NCBI GenBank assembly: GCA_002726515.1 | Contig: PBTE01000199.1 | Coordinates: 38,276-102,275, forward strand | Source: Planctomycetaceae bacterium | Lineage (GTDB): Bacteria > Planctomycetota > Planctomycetia > Pirellulales > Pirellulaceae | DNA length: 64,000 nt | Direction of reading: 5' to 3' | In this document: piece by piece, positions 62,909 through 64,000 of the stretch | Position numbering within the stretch: position 1 is the stretch's first letter | Layout: the number at the start of each line of letters is the position of its first letter | Notes under the pieces: generated by a model | Database searches by the model: none | The model's input: only the letters and a program-made list of their open reading frames with translations | What the model was told of the DNA's origin: nothing | Position numbers and translations under genes: made by a program

Positions 62909-63976
62909 ATGGTCATTCGTATTTGTTGTCCCAGCTGCAACCAGTCGATTCCCGTCCCGGCGCAGGTCAAAGGGCGGTTTGCGCGCTGTCCCTTTTGCGA
63001 AGAAATCTTCAAGGTACCACGCGTCGTATTGCCATTTATTTCTGTCCGGCGATTTCTGGATCACGAACGGGAGCTGGAATTACGGGCTCTCTTGCGCGCG
63101 CTGCTGGCCGGAGTCGTGGTCACCGTTGCGCTGACCACCACTTTTGGCGTGATCTGGATGGTGACCCATCCTCCGTTGAAGGATACACATTCATCTAGCG
63201 GCAATTTCGAGGACGCCATCTATCAGAATTCCCCAGACCATCTCAAGGCTTTATCGGATTCCTACTTAAGAGAACACGGGCTTCAAGGTCCCGATCAAAC
63301 TACAAAAGATCTTGGCGAGAATCTTGCCAGGATATCACCGCAGCAGCGCCTAGTACCTTTTGAGAATTTGCCTGACCTGGTCGAACACGTGGAGCCTGCT
63401 GTCGTACGCATTACCACTTACGGAAAAGAAAAGGGAACCGCGAGCGGTTTTGTCATTCACCCCACGGGAATCGTGATCACCAACTATCATGTGCTGATTG
63501 GAGTGGAAGAAGCCCACGTCCTGTTTCATGACCGTCAACTGTTGCGAGTCCTTGGTTCTCTACATCTCGCCCCCGAGAAAGATTTGGCAATCCTGAAAAT
63601 CGATACACCCCGCGAAGATTTCCCTGCCCTTCAGCTAGCTCCCAATCCACCGAGAAAAGGAACCGAGGTAATGGCATTTGGTGCACCACTGGGCCTGTCG
63701 TTTTCGACAACCCGTGGAATTGTGAGTGGTGTTCGAGTGCCGGCTGAAATGCGGCAAACAGGAATTTCTCTGAACGTGAAATGGATTCAAACGGACGCAC
63801 CCATCCTGGCGGGAAATAGCGGAGGCCCGTTGGTGAACCTACGAGGAGAGGTTGTGGGAGTCAACACGATAACTAGCGGGCCAGATTCCCAGAACTTGAA
63901 TTTCGCCATTGCTGCTGATGAAATACACGGGGTGTTACATCTGGCGAGTCCCGTGGCTATGCCTCTGACTAAATAG
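62909..63976 (+). CDS. Membrane-anchored trypsin-like (HtrA-type) protease with N-terminal zinc ribbon
   Basis: The protein has 355 residues from ATG 62909. It begins with a zinc ribbon (Cys7/Cys10 and Cys27/Cys30, CPSC and CPFC), then a transmembrane helix (about 61-86). A serine-protease domain follows with the triad His194 (NYHVL), Asp225 (EKDLAIL) and Ser304 (GNSGGP). It ends shortly after the protease domain with no PDZ domain, unlike classic HtrA/DegP. The ribbon would lie in the cytoplasm and the protease outside. The frame opens upstream at 62846, so the start is not certain. The stop codon is inside a 17-bp tandem repeat that runs to the window end. Confidence 0.85.
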   Translation: MVIRICCPSCNQSIPVPAQVKGRFARCPFCEEIFKVPRVVLPFISVRRFLDHERELELRALLRALLAGVVVTVALTTTFGVIWMVTHPPLKDTHSSSGNFEDAIYQNSPDHLKALSDSYLREHGLQGPDQTTKDLGENLARISPQQRLVPFENLPDLVEHVEPAVVRITTYGKEKGTASGFVIHPTGIVITNYHVLIGVEEAHVLFHDRQLLRVLGSLHLAPEKDLAILKIDTPREDFPALQLAPNPPRKGTEVMAFGAPLGLSFSTTRGIVSGVRVPAEMRQTGISLNVKWIQTDAPILAGNSGGPLVNLRGEVVGVNTITSGPDSQNLNFAIAADEIHGVLHLASPVAMPLTK

Positions 63977-64000
63977 GGCCTCTGACTAAATAGGGCCTCT
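63962..64000. repeat. 17-bp tandem repeat across the protease stop codon
   Basis: CCTCTGACTAAATAGGG occurs at 63962-63978 and again at 63979-63995, and the first five bases of a third copy follow up to the window end. The first copy encodes the last residues and the TAG stop of the protease. More copies may lie outside the window. Confidence 0.9.

Overview
The window looks like a chromosomal piece of a planctomycete, probably of the Pirellulales type. The markers are a DUF1559 prepilin-like protein, a DUF1570 putative metallopeptidase, a very long YidC, an acidic FtsK, several GroEL copies, and several large proteins that I know only as unannotated planctomycete families or not at all. No tRNA, rRNA, CRISPR array, insertion sequence, phage gene or integrase was seen. 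Most genes are core or housekeeping genes, packed closely on both strands. TTG and GTG starts are common.

Region 1-9 kb looks like a carbohydrate or sugar-acid utilisation island: the 3' end of an unknown gene overlapping an SDR oxidoreductase; then, on the minus strand, a class III aminotransferase, a Gfo/Idh/MocA oxidoreductase, an MFS permease and a large alpha/beta-hydrolase; then a divergent conserved gene of unknown function. Region 9-16 kb holds a DUF1559 protein with a good sigma70-type promoter, a small lipoprotein, a cyclophilin, rsmD, a cysteine-motif lipoprotein next to a secreted HMA metal-binding protein, msrB and a prenyltransferase-repeat protein.

Region 16-28 kb is core biology. 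It contains yidC-mnmE behind a tandem pair of metallophosphoesterases, tsaB, hemB-hemL (5-aminolevulinate and porphobilinogen synthesis), an MmgE/PrpD enzyme and truB. Region 28.7-34.7 kb has ftsK with extreme acidic stretches and an unknown 853-residue protein.

Region 34.8-39.9 kb is the most unusual part. A second glutamate-1-semialdehyde-aminomutase-like enzyme, a free-standing adenylating ligase, a carrier-thioesterase didomain protein and an LpxL/HtrB-type acyltransferase follow each other on one strand, like a minimal trans-acting NRPS-like or lipid-modification pathway. The carrier gene has no ATG, GTG or TTG start upstream of its phosphopantetheine serine.

Region 40-55 kb has a MazG-like pyrophosphohydrolase, scpA, an RNase Z-like enzyme, hemW, a 1325-residue protein of unknown function, a secreted PQQ-type propeller, purH-trpC, mutY (with Glu where the catalytic Asp is expected) and a DUF1570 protein. 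Region 55-62 kb is a protein-quality-control block on the minus strand: groEL (GGM tail)-groES-groEL (no GGM tail), a strong terminator, then dnaJ-grpE-fmdB-yacG and a bifunctional-nuclease-family gene. The window ends in a membrane-anchored trypsin-like protease whose stop codon lies in a 17-bp tandem repeat.

All calls come from reading the sequence and from remembered family motifs. No database search was run.
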